DNA of 64,000 nt from Temnothorax longispinosus (Eukaryota > Arthropoda > Insecta > Hymenoptera > Formicidae), in the NCBI RefSeq assembly GCF_030848805.1, contig NC_092358.1:24293073-24357072 (forward strand), read 5' to 3'. How positions within the stretch are numbered: the first letter of the stretch is position 1; each line of letters opens with the position of its first letter. Below are positions 1 to 11,133 of the stretch, piece after piece. The translations under genes and the position numbers were made by a program. The notes beneath the pieces were generated by a model. That model did not search any database and was not told the origin of the DNA. It worked only from the letters and a program-made list of their open reading frames with translations.

Positions 1-90
1 CATTCAAGTAAACATCGTGTACATCTTAGAAACTAAGTTGATGTACGTACAAATACTGTTGTAGAAGAATTTCATCTTTACGCTACGCAG

Positions 91-684
91 ATTCAGTGGA
101 TATGACCGATGAACAGGGTTTAACAGGATTGATGTGGGCCAGTGCTTACGGGCAATTGGGTAGCGCCAGGCAATTACTCAAAAGGGGCGCCAGTATAAAT
201 CGTTGTGGACCAAAATTACAGACCAGTTTACACTTGGCGGCCGCCTACGGTCATCACGACGTTGTCAAATTATTGTTGAATCATGGGGCTGATCCTAACG
301 CATGCGACGAGGTGCGCACGTTGCATTTTCTTTACCCAAGTATTATACACTTGTTATCCAGCATCGTGTGTCATATGATATTATATTTCTGTTGTAGGAT
401 GGTAACACCCCGTTGATTTACGGAGCACACTGCGATCATCCACACGTGTGCTATGAATTGTTAACAAAAGGTGCAGATGTAACGCTTACTAATTCTTCGA
501 ATATAAGTGCTTATAAAGCAGCGATTGTGAATAATTCAATGAATGGTAAGCATTTTCTTGTAAAACCATCTGAAAGTATTTATACGAAAATAGTTAATTT
601 GATTTTTATCAATTTGCAGCTAAAGCAGTTATTGAGAATCATTTGATACCACAAATTATAAATATGCCAACAGATGAATTATAA
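91..684 (+). CDS. RFXANK/ANKRA2-family ankyrin-repeat protein, 3' three exons (5' end outside window)
   Basis: Three exons join cleanly: 91-311 (acceptor ends at 90, donor GT at 312), 398-545 (acceptor ends at 397, donor GT at 546) and 620-684 (acceptor ends at 619, stop TAA at 682-684). Phases agree at both junctions and give 143 visible residues. The product carries three ankyrin repeats, with DEQGLTGLMWASAYGQ, TSLHLAAAYGHHDVVKLLL and DGNTPLIYGAH as landmarks, and ends AVIENHLIPQII before a short acidic tail. That tail and the repeat order match vertebrate RFXANK and ANKRA2. In vertebrates these are adaptors whose ankyrin groove binds PxLPxI/L peptides, for example in RFX7 and class IIa HDACs; RFXANK is also a subunit of the MHC-II X-box complex. 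Insects lack MHC-II, so the partner here is unknown. The first exon seen starts at a splice acceptor, so the N-terminal part lies upstream. Family assignment is firm; the choice between RFXANK and ANKRA2 is not. Confidence 0.88.
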
Positions 685-742
685 CGATATTTGTACATTA
701 AATTGTAATATTTGTATATTGTACACATTTTTACAAATTGTA

Positions 743-748
743 AATAAA
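743..748 (+). terminator. Polyadenylation signal of the ankyrin-repeat gene
   Basis: A canonical AATAAA lies about 59 bases after the stop codon of the RFXANK/ANKRA2-like gene, in AT-rich 3' sequence. A second AATAAA on the same strand lies at 1174-1179. Confidence 0.6.
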
Positions 749-1302
749 CATTAAGAAACAGCAATATTTTCACCCTTTAACTATAAGAACTTCTATATAG
801 CACATTTTTACTAAGAGCTCTAATAAGGAAAATGGCAATGCATAGCGTGAAATAGTTTCCGAGATACAAGGTATATAAATATACGAACGAGTAACAAAAT
901 TTGATATATATATATTTGGTAATAATACAATCTTCTGCAGACCTATTGCAATACTAAAATATATGTATCGAGTAGAAAGTAAATACGATAAATTTGCGTA
1001 TATGAATCATAACTAAGTTTTGTCCAATTAAAATATATCTCCTTTTTACAAACGTGTATAAGTATTCGGCACCGGACAGCTATTAAATAGCGTATTAAAT
1101 TGATACATGTACATAAATATAGTAAACGACATATATCAATGCTCAATGATCATATAAGGAATGGTTGTATGGCAATAAAATTAAAATTCAAATATGGTAT
1201 AGTCAATCTTGATTGTTGATCGTAACAACTGTCTCTCCACTGAACTGTGCCTATTTTCATATTCTTATATGCGCAAATACTTCAGCTATTATCCACGATG
1301 TC
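749..1302. other. AT-rich spacer between two convergent genes
   Basis: This spacer separates the 3' ends of the ankyrin gene and the delta-COP gene. It should contain the 3' UTR of delta-COP on the minus strand, although no canonical minus-strand AATAAA was found close to its stop codon. No coding sequence was recognised. Confidence 0.5.
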
Positions 1303-4027
1303 TTATACAACTTCGTAATTATCAGTGAAGAACACGCTTTCTACCGAATACTTAACTGGACTCTCATCTTCTACAAGCAAAACTTCGCTAACCTGGAAAA
1401 TAAACATAAACATTATTATTTTTATATTGTCTAATGTAATTTGCGTAACACGCAGAGAAATCCATGTATTCTATACCTTAATTTTGGCATACGGCGTTTT
1501 GGACGTAAACGAAACGTGAAGTGGGAAAAAATCTCCAGGTGTAGAAGACGGGGCTGAAAATTCCATAGAGCCTGATTTCGTTGAAGCATCGATGACCGGT
1601 AAGGACCAAACTAACGTGTTTCGTCGTGCTTCGTGCGTATATTGCCCGTCGCATTCACTGACGATAGGATTGCTACCAATAGGTAGAGGAATGTTTATTT
1701 GCACATCGTTCAATTCGAGGTCGACCTGTTCCAATTCGTATTCGATATTCACGTCGCAGCCACCTTCTCCGTTTTCAGAAGGCCAGCAATTTACTGTTAC
1801 AAGCAATTAAATATTCATAAATGTATGGATTTAAAAAAGTTAAAATTAAATAAAAACGTATATGAAAATTATTATTGCAGTCTCACTTGAAATTGGTAAT
1901 GCTCCTTCGTCTTGAGCTTGAAAACGCCATTTCAGCACACCGACGTCAGTATTCAATGGAAATGGTTTCGTGGGTACTTTCAGACCTATCTGTCCATGTG
2001 CTCTAAACAATTCCTTGTCCACGTTTGGATGAGTTTGTAACTGTATTCCTCTTGTGTCCCTGTTGTCGACTTGCACGCGGATACGTCCCCATTTCTCGTC
2101 GGAGATGTGTAAAGTCACCAAGCCATGCAACTCGAAGTTTTGTACACCTCCATCCCGACCGATGCGTACGTTAAGTCGCTCTTCTTGTCTCAAGTGAACC
2201 CTTTTGACGGAAATACATATGAGTGATCTGTTCATGAATAATTTTGAAGCTCTTACATATCAATATAATCACATACAATTCTGTGTTAATTATCTGAGGA
2301 GTGATTTGTGCTAATTTTGTTCCAGGAGCAGCAATGGGTCCTGACACGACATTTTCTCCCTCCTCCTTTAATTGATCAACGAACGAGTCTACATCGCGAG
2401 ACTTGCCACCTAATTTCATTGCACCTGGTCCGGCATTGACTGGTTTCCTGACAACAAATATTATTTACAAAATAAAAATGTGTTTGCAAATATTATAAGC
2501 TAGAGCAAGATAGACGCTCTCTAGATATACAATCAAACTTAAATCGTAAGGCAAATGAGAGCAGAACGCCGAGGTTAAAGCGAGAGATATAGTATACAAA
2601 AAAGTAACTTTCATACAAAAATAAGTACAAATAGAAATTACAAACGCTTCGGTCTCAGAGTTACTTTTTTAAAGTTTTTTATATATTATATCTCTCGCTT
2701 TAACGGCATTCTACTCTTATTTGCCTTATGATTTAAGTTTAATTACAATTTAATTACAATTAAGATTAGAATTGATTGATCGTACTGTTTGGGCTTGTAA
2801 GAAGGTCTAATCGGTTCAGGCACAAAGTTAGCTGTATCACCAACAGCTGGAGTAGCAGGGGTGCTGCCGCTTCCGTATCCTCCGCCAAATCCGGGACTTT
2901 TAATTCCGCCCTTTTTGTTAGCTTCCATCATCCTTTGCCTCTGTAACTCCTTAGCTTTCTCACGCATTTTATTCTTAGCTTCACGCTCCTGTGTCATTCG
3001 GACTGCTTGATAGACCTTCTCCTCGTGTGAATCCATTTCCACAAAGGTTCTGATTTGTGCTAAATTGACATTCTCCCTATAGCCTAACGCAACTATTTCG
3101 TCAAATGCAAATATCAAATTGAACGCATTCTCTGCTATTTCAAGTTCATCCATCGAGTTGCAATATTCTGGAATCTGTAAGATTCAAATATCATTGCAAC
3201 TTAACTTACGCATGACGATATATGACAAGTATTCATATACAGAGATTGATTAGCCCACTTACCACTCTCGCGAAGAGCCTTAAAGTTTCCAAATCCTCCA
3301 AAATATTGCTGGCCTTAGTCGTGATGAGCAGCATGTATACTTTCTCAAGAGGCTGATAAACGTATCTAACGGATTCCGTTTCTACAAATGTATGCTGTTT
3401 ACCCGAGCTCATTAGTTTCGGGAATGCAGCGAGTAGGCCTTCTATCCTCGCCTTCGTCATTTCGACGAACTGTCGAGAAATTATGGCTGGAAGAGTAATG
3501 CAAACCGTAATGATGAAAACAGTCGCGGCAAATATTTTTCCAAGTTACTCAATTCCATTGATAAAAAGGTTTAAGCAAACAGAGTAAACCATGCAATTTT
3601 TTTCTTAACAACCAATGTACCGATTGATACTCATTCCTTAACAAATAGAACGGAGTGCGAATTAAAGACACGAAGCAAGGATTATCATGTGATTAGCCCA
3701 GCGCAACCGGGCGACACTGTCCAACCGAACACGCATACGCGGACGGCAGTGATGCAAGAACGTTTGGCAAGAACTCACTTTTCCCGGCTTTGGTGCATAC
3801 CGCAGCGGCGATGAGTACCTGGAAAAGAAAAAGAGAGCGTGCGATGTCGCATACAATCGGGTTGGCGATACTCGCGGGATTAAATGCCTGGCGGTCACAC
3901 GCCGCTAAATGGATGACATCTGCGGACGGTGTCGCGGGGCTCGCGGCCCCATCGCTCCGGGACTCTTTTCTTCGGGATTTCGACAGCGACTCCACGGTCG
4001 CGGTCGCGGAAGACGATCACTTACCAT
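1303..4027 (-). CDS. ARCN1: Coatomer subunit delta (delta-COP, archain), complete, eight coding exons
   Basis: Minus-strand exons are 4027-4025 (ATG only), 3818-3779, 3486-3263, 3174-2786, 2447-2277, 2200-1887, 1793-1477 and 1392-1303 (stop TAA). All introns are GT-AG and all phases agree, giving 515 residues; the human protein is 511. The N-terminus ([47 protein letters not shown]) is the longin-like domain, about residues 1-140. A charged helical linker around [19 protein letters not shown] follows, then a Gly/Pro-rich link. The mu-homology domain runs from about residue 275 ([61 protein letters not shown]) to the C-terminus [19 protein letters not shown]. Delta-COP is part of the cytosolic COPI coat that drives Golgi-to-ER retrograde transport; in the family the mu-homology domain contributes to recognising aromatic-type cargo signals. 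Confinement of the start codon to its own exon is visible in the sequence. Intron 4 carries an inverted-repeat element. Confidence 0.97.
2535..2741. mobile_element. Foldback/MITE-like inverted-repeat element inside a delta-COP intron
   Basis: Two arms of about 75-85 bases face each other within the intron between delta-COP exons 3174-2786 and 2447-2277. The left arm (2535-2610) starts AAACTTAAATCGTAAGGCAA and contains TTAAAGCGAGAGATATA. The right arm (2658-2741) is its reverse complement with scattered mismatches and a short indel. A spacer of roughly 45 bases separates them. There is no reading frame of note. The structure suits a non-autonomous inverted-repeat transposon; a target-site duplication is not clear. 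Confidence 0.7.
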
Positions 4028-4849
4028 CCTGGCGAGCGATTCCTCGACGCTCCGTGATCAGCGATATGCCCCGCGATTTAGTCTAATCGTGTTCCTTGTC
4101 ACCCGCGAGCCGACCTGCTACTCCACATCACACATATACAAATATACGATGAAGGGGAACAGGAGCAGAGGGCGCGCGCTGTGCTGACGTGTGCCATGAT
4201 GAAAGACGTTTCGCCGTGGATTACGATTAGTGTAGTCGGAAACCACCGAGCAACCATCGAATGACGGCCACTCGTAGATCACGTGGATGTGATCTTGTCA
4301 AACGTCAGCCAATCGCCGGAAGAATAGCATATTCGTGGTTCGCGTCGTCCAGAATGAAACAGATACTTTATACGTGTTCAAATATTGAAAGGAGAAAAAA
4401 AAAAGGTAATGAAATGTGGAAAGCACAACAGGTCCTCACTATTCGTACCTCGTTCGATTCACGAGTACCAAATATACATTATAATATTATACTTGTTGAT
4501 ACGAAATTGTTATTGAGCTATGTAGACATATTATAATTTCCAATTTTATTTCGTTCAAACTCTGACTAACTTAATCGCGATTAAATTCAGTCGGCAAAGC
4601 AAAATTTCTAATTATGTAATTTATTATCTGTGAAAGATTAATAATTCTGTTGATAAGCTAAGCACAGATTAATTGATTGATCGGCGAGTCATCCCGAGAA
4701 TTAAATATTAATCGATTGAAAACTCACTCGTTATTTCTAAAGAATGCATGTTATTTTACGAAATCTGTGATATAAAATCGTTAGACAATTACTTCGATTT
4801 TAGCTGAAATAGAATCTGTAATATCTGTAAAACTTGACTTGATTCCGAA
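4028..4849. promoter_or_regulatory. Upstream region of delta-COP
   Basis: The first ~170 bases upstream of the delta-COP ATG are CpG-rich and should hold its 5' UTR and promoter. From about 4380 the sequence turns AT-rich with no recognised gene. A good minus-strand donor (GTAAGT reading leftward from 4970) could belong to an upstream noncoding exon of delta-COP, but no partner acceptor was identified. Confidence 0.35.
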
Positions 4850-5049
4850 AACGCGCGACAGAGGACGCCACCGAACAGATTGACAGCCGTGAGCGTCGTC
4901 ACGTCGTCAGCCGTCACTCGTCACTCGTCAGCGTCAGCTGTCGTCAACGATGCGGCTGCGTTTACTTACGGAGCGATGAAGAAGCGGGCGTAATTTCACA
5001 TCGGTGAAAGGATTGTGCTATTCGGCCGCGTCCGAAGAATATTAAAAAG
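4850..5049 (+). promoter_or_regulatory. CpG-rich promoter-like block, possible noncoding first exon
   Basis: A sharp change from AT-rich to CpG-rich sequence starts at about 4848. The block has many short GTCGTCA/GTCACTC repeats and two tiny upstream-type reading frames, then ends at AAAAAG followed by GTAAAC (donor at 5050, plus strand). It may be the transcription start of a plus-strand gene divergent from delta-COP. A minus-strand GTAAGT at 4970 makes the strand uncertain. Confidence 0.25.
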
Positions 5050-6615
5050 GTAAACGCGCGATGTACATACATATGTAATTTTGCGTTCTACGCCTCTCTC
5101 AGAACTGATCGATTCCATATCTTGGATCGAAGCCCACGGTTAGTTTGAAATTAAGTTTCAATTTTATCTGTCCTTTGTTTTACGAAGTCGATGAATTTGG
5201 CCTTCAGAGAGGCTCACTATATTTCCTCTTTGATTCGTTATCATACCTTTCTCAGTTATTCTCTTCAAATCATCAATGTATCATTATGTGATTTATTAAA
5301 TAGACAAGAAGCATAGGCTGTATTGTAAGTAAAAGTATGTCTTTCAAAGTGTCTAGTTTCCGATCGATTTAAAGCATTTTGTTGCGCGCCTCGAGCCAAC
5401 AGCCGCGTCATTTCTTAAAGCGTCGGCCAACTTCAGATCGTTCGCCGCTCCGCTCGCGGCAGTTCCTTCTCGAACTTCCGAACTTGACGCAAACGTATTC
5501 GCGTACCTGTCACGTCCCTGACGAGGGGATCGGTCGTTAATTCGATCAATTAATCGTTGCGGTCAATTGATCGTCGGTTCGTCACGCGGAGGGCAACGAG
5601 TAACCGGTAACGGCCGGAGGGGGACGTCGAAGACGCCTCGCTGGACGCGAAACGGCCTCGTCAGATGCACGTCGTGCGTTAATTTAGTGGCGGCCATTAT
5701 CGCGGCTCGTACTGTTCGCTCGCGTCGCGTCGCGTCTCATTGCGTTTACAACGGCTAGTCAACGCGGAAGATGAACGGCCCCGCGCCATTATTACGCCGC
5801 ATCTATTCCGGCCGCGTTTCCGCTCGGTCGAGCTCGCGTTTCCTCTGTGCTCCCGCTCCTTGTTGCGACCTCCCTTTACCGTAGAGGGGCTCCCCGCTGT
5901 GGACCGGCCGGCGGTCCGAGCCCTCGCCTTCGCGCGGGAAGAAATGGCGGCAGCGCGTATACCGAACGAAAAGAACGGTAAGAAAGAATGGTAAGAAAAC
6001 GGAATTTGCTTCTTGTCTTTCTTTTTTTTCTCGTCACGGCCGGATCGGTCATCGAATGGAAATCCGAAAAATTAATTAGCGTAGACGGGAACGACGTTAA
6101 AGAGGTGTTAACGAGAAAGCGAAAAGTCCGCCGCCTTGTTGAAGTTCGGGTCTCGCGAGCCTCCGACGAGGCGGCGATCGTTGTAATTAATTTACGACGC
6201 GCTGCTCCGAGGCTGCTCCTTTCCCGTGTCTCACGGCGCGGGCGGCGTCGCCGGTTATTGCTACATAACCGTTGTCGGCACGTCGGCAGCAGAAGCGGCA
6301 CGGTCGACGAGTGGCTTTTAGAGGGAAATTAAGCCCCGGGTGTAAGCGGTTAACAAAGAAATTAATGCGCGTGTATCGCACTTGTACCCGCCATCAAGCT
6401 ATCTGCGAAAGAGGGACGTGGAGAACGAGGGAGGGGGGAGGGGGGAAAGAGGGAGAGGCAGAGGGCCGAAGGCGGTACCGCCGGTTCACCCAATTAGCTT
6501 CCGGGCTAATTAGACCTATTACGTGCCTTAATACGGCACTCTTTTGCGAGCGTGAGCAAACCGCCATCTTGATAACAAGAAGGGACTAACCCCCCCCTCC
6601 CTGTTCTTTTTTCAG
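5050..6615. other. CpG-dense region with no recognised gene
   Basis: From about 5380 this stretch is very CpG-rich on both strands, like an unmethylated promoter/5'-UTR zone. Overlapping open frames on both strands are expected from the base composition and none resembles a known protein. A G-rich tract at 6429-6453 (runs of GGG to GGGGGG) could form a quadruplex. The block ends in a strong polypyrimidine tract and acceptor at 6590-6615. Confidence 0.4.
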
Positions 6616-6813
6616 GTCATGCAGCGCGGGTCGGGTCGGGACCCGGGACGAGTGGCGCGGATTAAGAAAACACGCTGACGTCGGCTGTCCGTCGTGGATT
6701 TCCGCTCTCTCGGAAGGAGACCTCGGAGTCGACACCATGGAACGACATGGGACGAAACGCCGACCGATCGTCGCGTTAACCAGGATACAGCGACGAGGAT
6801 GCAGTCGATGTCG
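6616..6813 (+). CDS. Candidate coding exon with Kozak start codon
   Basis: The segment has a strong polypyrimidine tract and TTTTTTCAG acceptor ending at 6615, and a GTGAGT donor starting at 6814. It is 198 bases long, divisible by three. An ATG at 6737 in the context GACACCATGG opens a frame of 25 codons plus two bases (MERHGTKRRPIVALTRIQRR then GCSRC). The same frame is open through the 40 codons before that ATG, so the exon could be internal coding (phase 2 at both ends) or a first coding exon. The product is not recognised and is strongly basic. If real, its continuation lies downstream beyond any exon that could be identified. The neighbouring exon pair at 32211-32456 ends in the same phase. 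Confidence 0.35.
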
Positions 6814-6937
6814 GTGAGTGAGCTTTGCGATATTTGCACGAGTCACCGTTTTCTCATCCGCGCACGTAACAGATGGGCGAGATAACCGAAACCCCGTAAC
6901 AGCTTTGTCACACATTCCGCTGGATCCTTTTTATACA

Positions 6938-7402
6938 CTGTTAAATTTTTGTGTGTGTTAAATTATATCAATGACTCAATTTGAGTCATTTTTAGCCATT
7001 TCTATAAATCGCCACTGCTCCTACTCAATATGTCGTTAATTTGACTAAAACGATGTTAATTTAAACCAGTAGGGTTGGAATAATACTTTTGTGTTAAAAT
7101 AATAAATTTCGATATACATGGTAGTTAAAAATAACAAAATATTATTTAACTTAAATTGGTTTAAATTGTTACTGTTAAATATTAAAGGATGAAATTTAAA
7201 CCAATATCTTAGTTGAGTTAAATAATATTTTGTTATTTTTAACTACCATGTGTGTTGAAATTTTAACGCAAAACAGGATTATTTTAATTCTATTGGTTTA
7301 GTTAAATTAATAACATTGAGTAGGAGCAGTGACAATCTATAGGAATGGTTAAAAATGTGGTAGTCTCAAATTGAGTATAATTTGACACTACCAATTTAAC
7401 AG
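6938..7402. mobile_element. Palindromic MITE dimer (two head-to-head ~230-bp units)
   Basis: The element starts CTGTTAAAT at 6938 and ends ATTTAACAG at 7402. Its halves are inverted copies of each other. The right unit (7172-7402) begins with its own CTGTTAAAT; the left unit is the reverse complement but lacks about 20 bases at its inner end. Shared landmarks are AAATAATATTTTGTTATTTT before AACTACCATG near the centre and GAGTAGGAGCAGTG near the outer ends. There is no coding capacity. It is a non-autonomous element; no convincing target-site duplication was seen and the superfamily is unassigned. Confidence 0.75.
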
Positions 7403-7995
7403 AGTTATCCATTAATATTTAATAGTATGTAATCGCGAAAACATTTGAGATATTTAAATGCTGTCGCACTGTTTCACCAGCGTTATCTTCGCTCCGTGAA
7501 GATTAATATTTCCCGCCTTTTCTCGGTGAGCGGCGAGATGAAGGGAGTTTCCTTCCCTTTTTTACATTCTAAATTCACATTTTTTGACGCTGCGAGAGAA
7601 GCGTCGTTGCTGATACGTGGAGGATGAAAAGGACAGGGTTTATATTTTATGTGACGAAATTCTTTTTAAATGCCATATTTGATATTCGCATAAAAATGAG
7701 ATATGTGCGCTTTACGACGGACTTTCGTTTTGCATTATTACGGTGACGTGTATCAAGGGAGAACAAGTCGAGATATCGAGCGACGTGGAGCGGTGCGCTC
7801 AAAGGGATTCGAATATCCCGCTTCGAAGTAGGCGCTATATTACGTTTTGTTATAAACGTTATATTTTATCGGTTATTCTTCGAGCGTACGTTTATCCTGA
7901 TAAGTTGGAAACTCGAAACGAATACGCTCGTCGCGATTTTTTCCGCGCGCGGTAGATCGTGGAAGCCGCGGTTTTCAGGAAACGTACCAACGACA
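7403..7995. other. Spacer between two related MITE copies
   Basis: Mixed composition, AT-rich on the left and moderately CpG-rich from about 7740. No recognised gene or exon. Confidence 0.4.
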
Positions 7996-8225
7996 CTGTT
8001 AAATATTAAACAATAAAATTTAAATTAATACCTTGAATTAAATACTGTGTTGAAATTTATTATTTTAACACAAAACGGTAATATTTTAGCTTCATTCAAT
8101 TTAGTTGAAAATTGACATTGTTTTAGTTAAATTAATGATATATTGAACAGGCACAGTGTGGTTACCTATAGGAATGGTTAAAAATTACTGAAATTAAGTA
8201 TAATTTGACATTACGAATTTAACAG
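7996..8225 (+). mobile_element. Single MITE unit related to the 7172-7402 half-element
   Basis: The unit starts CTGTTAAATATTAAA and ends AATTTAACAG, with CACTG/CAGTG as outermost inverted bases (7994-8227). It is 230 bases, the same length as one half of the 6938-7402 palindrome, and shares GTTGAAATTT, AACACAAAAC, TAGTTAAATTAAT and CTATAGGAATGGTTAAAAA in the same order. It lacks the TTGTTATTTTTAACTACCATG-type segment of the other copy. No reading frame. Confidence 0.72.
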
Positions 8226-10049
8226 TGAGTGTTAGCACAGTATCAGCGTGAAAGAAAGTTCAGCGAGATAATACGGGAATCAGATAGCGAGCTCAGCTGT
8301 TCCCATCGGAAATACAAGTTGGGGAATTTCGATGGAATCTCGTTCGACGCTTCCACGACGTTTGCAAAAATTAACGGAAAACAGTCTCGACCTGCTTATT
8401 TTACGTTTACGTTCGAATGGGTTTTCTCGGATTGGCCGACGCGTCGCCATCCCTTTGTGAGAGAATTACCATTTCCGGTGTACCATTTTTCCTCGCCCGA
8501 GAACCTCGCGTTACCGTTCCGCCGGTCGAAAGAATCGCACCGTTACAACCGCGACGGGGATAAATTCCGATAAGAAAACCCAGCGTTATCATGATAATTC
8601 CCGGGGTGTCCGAAAGGAGGGGAGGGGGGAGAACTTGCAGAATCGCCGAAGATAAACGGCACCGTACGTCATACGGCGCGGCGGCCGGATATGATCGCGA
8701 GATCCGCGCTTTCAAATGCAAATGTAACGGACCGCCGCGCCGCGGACAATCGCGAGGACAATCGCGAGCGCGCGCGCGACCGAGATTTACTGCTGTTTAC
8801 CGCAATTTATTTTTGCGCAAAACACAGAGTTTTCCGCCGCGACGGCGTTGTTCCATCACAAACGAGATTAATAGACGGAGAAATCTGCGTCGCCATCCTC
8901 GCTGCCACTTTGCCATTATCCCGGTGTTATTTACAGACGCGTGCCCTTTTCACGTTTCAGACTTAAAATTAACATCCAATTTTCGGTATATCGTTAACTT
9001 TGCGGTGACAACTCAACGCTGTTGCCGATGAATATTCTCTGCTCCTGTCCCGCAATTAAATTCCTTAGATCCAATCGTAGAAAATGTCTGCCCTTGTCGC
9101 TGTATTATCTCGGTAATTGCTGCATTAATATCATACCCGTCTCTCTTCTCGGTATTGTATCTCATCGTAGAATTCCTCTTTATGCTGGATGTGTAAAAAA
9201 TAATTACTGATAATTCCTGGTTCAATTATATGCGGTGTACGCGATGTTATTATTGCAAACATTATGGAGTCAAGAGATCAGACGTAATTATTGTGCTGGG
9301 CAGTCGCAAATACTAACGTTGCTGGTGTGTAATCGACGCGAGTTAATTATTAATTGCTTGGGAAGAAATGTCGGGCAGCAGTTGGTTCTATAATTAAACA
9401 TCTTATAAATTTACTTATTAATAACATATTTTTCTCAACCTAGTAATGAAACTTTGTCAAAGTTGAGTGAAATATAATTTAAGCGATATATAAATATACA
9501 TATATTTATTTATAAACAATTTATTATGAAGTTTGTTTTTGTATGCCTGTACGATTTATACGTTTCGTCTAATTTAATTTAATCTGTGGTAAAGTACTGG
9601 CACAGAGTTTCAAGTAGAGTTTTAGTCTCTATTTTGAGTTAAAGCGTTCAAGCACGAATTTACTTAGAGCTTTATAAGGCTATAAACGAAGGAGATATTC
9701 TGGTGACACAGGCGAAGTTGGTACATAATCTTATTAAATGGATGGGAGTTTACTGTTGAATGCACGAGATGTAGGTCAGTGGTTTTGACAAGGCCGGCGA
9801 GCCCGAATTCGAGTAGGGGGAACGGGCCGCGCGTAAACGCGCGCGCGCACACCGTTACCGGGGTTTGCGGTCGAAGTTGATCAGTTTTACCGTAATGAAA
9901 AGACTTAATGCCACACCAATATCTTGAACGCGTCCCATGACGATCATTAAGTTAAAGCCTCGCTCGCGCGGAAACGTTTCCCTAAATGACACGCTCGAAG
10001 CTCCGGATAAATTAATCTCCCCGCGAACGGATCGTTCAGTTATCAATGT
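8226..10049. other. Non-coding stretch with no recognised gene
   Basis: Positions 8226-9000 are CpG-rich, with a small direct repeat GACAATCGCGA at about 8744-8770. Positions 9230-9660 are AT-rich, and CpG-rich sequence returns from 9780. No conserved protein, RNA gene or splice-supported exon was found. Confidence 0.4.
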
Positions 10050-10055
10050 TTCTCT

Positions 10056-10058
<3 letters not shown>

Positions 10059-10088
<30 letters not shown>
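10059..10088. repeat. (TC)15 microsatellite
   Basis: Fifteen uninterrupted TC units, with imperfect CT-rich sequence continuing to about 10106. On the minus strand it lies within a long Glu-Arg-rich open frame that is a by-product of the repeat. Confidence 0.95.
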
Positions 10089-10094
<6 letters not shown>

Positions 10095-10106
10095 TTCTCT
10101 CTCTTT

Positions 10107-11133
10107 CCCAGAGAGAGCTACGATACGTAGGATTTCCAAGGCGGGCAGGATAAACCTCTCCCTCCATCTCCGCTTGCTCCGTCCCTCCGGATTGTTCCGT
10201 CCGGATCTGATTAATTGAGGGTCGCACGAAACGATCAATCGCTTCGCAAGGACAATAGCAAGTGCGTGAGCCCGCGTTGACTGATGATCGTCAGGAAACC
10301 TCGATCGAGTTTGTTCCGAGTCCGAATTCCGAACTTGGCGCGCGAATTTCGTCGTCCATCGAGACACGTTAGGTTTAGGCTTCGTACCCTCTTCCCGGAA
10401 CAATGAACAGCTTTTTGTGATTAACGAGCGGCATTTAACGAAGGCGCCCGTTCCGGTCGCGCTATCTCTCAAGCTTCCTCGCTTCAATTGTCTCACTTGA
10501 TTAGAATCGTATAATCGGGTTGTCGGTATGAAACTGTGGCCGGCAGCCATAATGCAACAATCGCAATATTTCATGTAAAGATTCGCAATGGTTATGACAC
10601 TTAATTTAGCAGGAAATTACATTTAGATTTTTAATTAAACGTGAAATACTAGCGTAAATGAAATCAATTACCTCCCATTAATGAGCTTTTTAAATTCAAT
10701 TATTTGTTTAATTTTCTCTCTCTCTCTCTGTCTGTAAACATTTTTAATCAAATACAATTTACCGCCACAAGCGTTACGATTTCGATTCATTTGAACAACA
10801 CTCCATTTGGTCCCTTAATTAAACATAAACAGTTACTCAATTCTTTCTCGCATGCCACGCCATTTTCGTCGCGCTGTGATACACATTTTCCGTTCAAAGA
10901 AAGACTTGGTATTTCTTTTTTCACTCTCGACTATTTTTATTCTCGGTGTCGCTCTCGATTTATGAGAGTCCTCCTTTCGTACTTCCCGGCCTTCTTTTCC
11001 CCGCACAAGGATCCCCCCGTCGCGCTATCGCGGTCAGTGATGGGGGAGCCTCTTTCAGCCGGGCACGAGTTCTTCCACTTTGCTAAGCGAGGGTTCGCGC
11101 CACCATTTGTCGGACCGTCCATTCATCTGTCCG
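10107..11133. other. Non-coding stretch with no recognised gene
   Basis: CpG-rich to about 10500, then AT-rich to 10850, then CpG-rich again. No conserved domain or convincing exon was seen on either strand. Confidence 0.4.

Noticed and set aside
9855..10574. 239-codon minus-strand open frame, the longest in the window
   Set aside because: It runs through the (TC)15 microsatellite, which gives a Glu-Arg repeat, lies in CpG-rich DNA where stops are rare, and shows no known domain.
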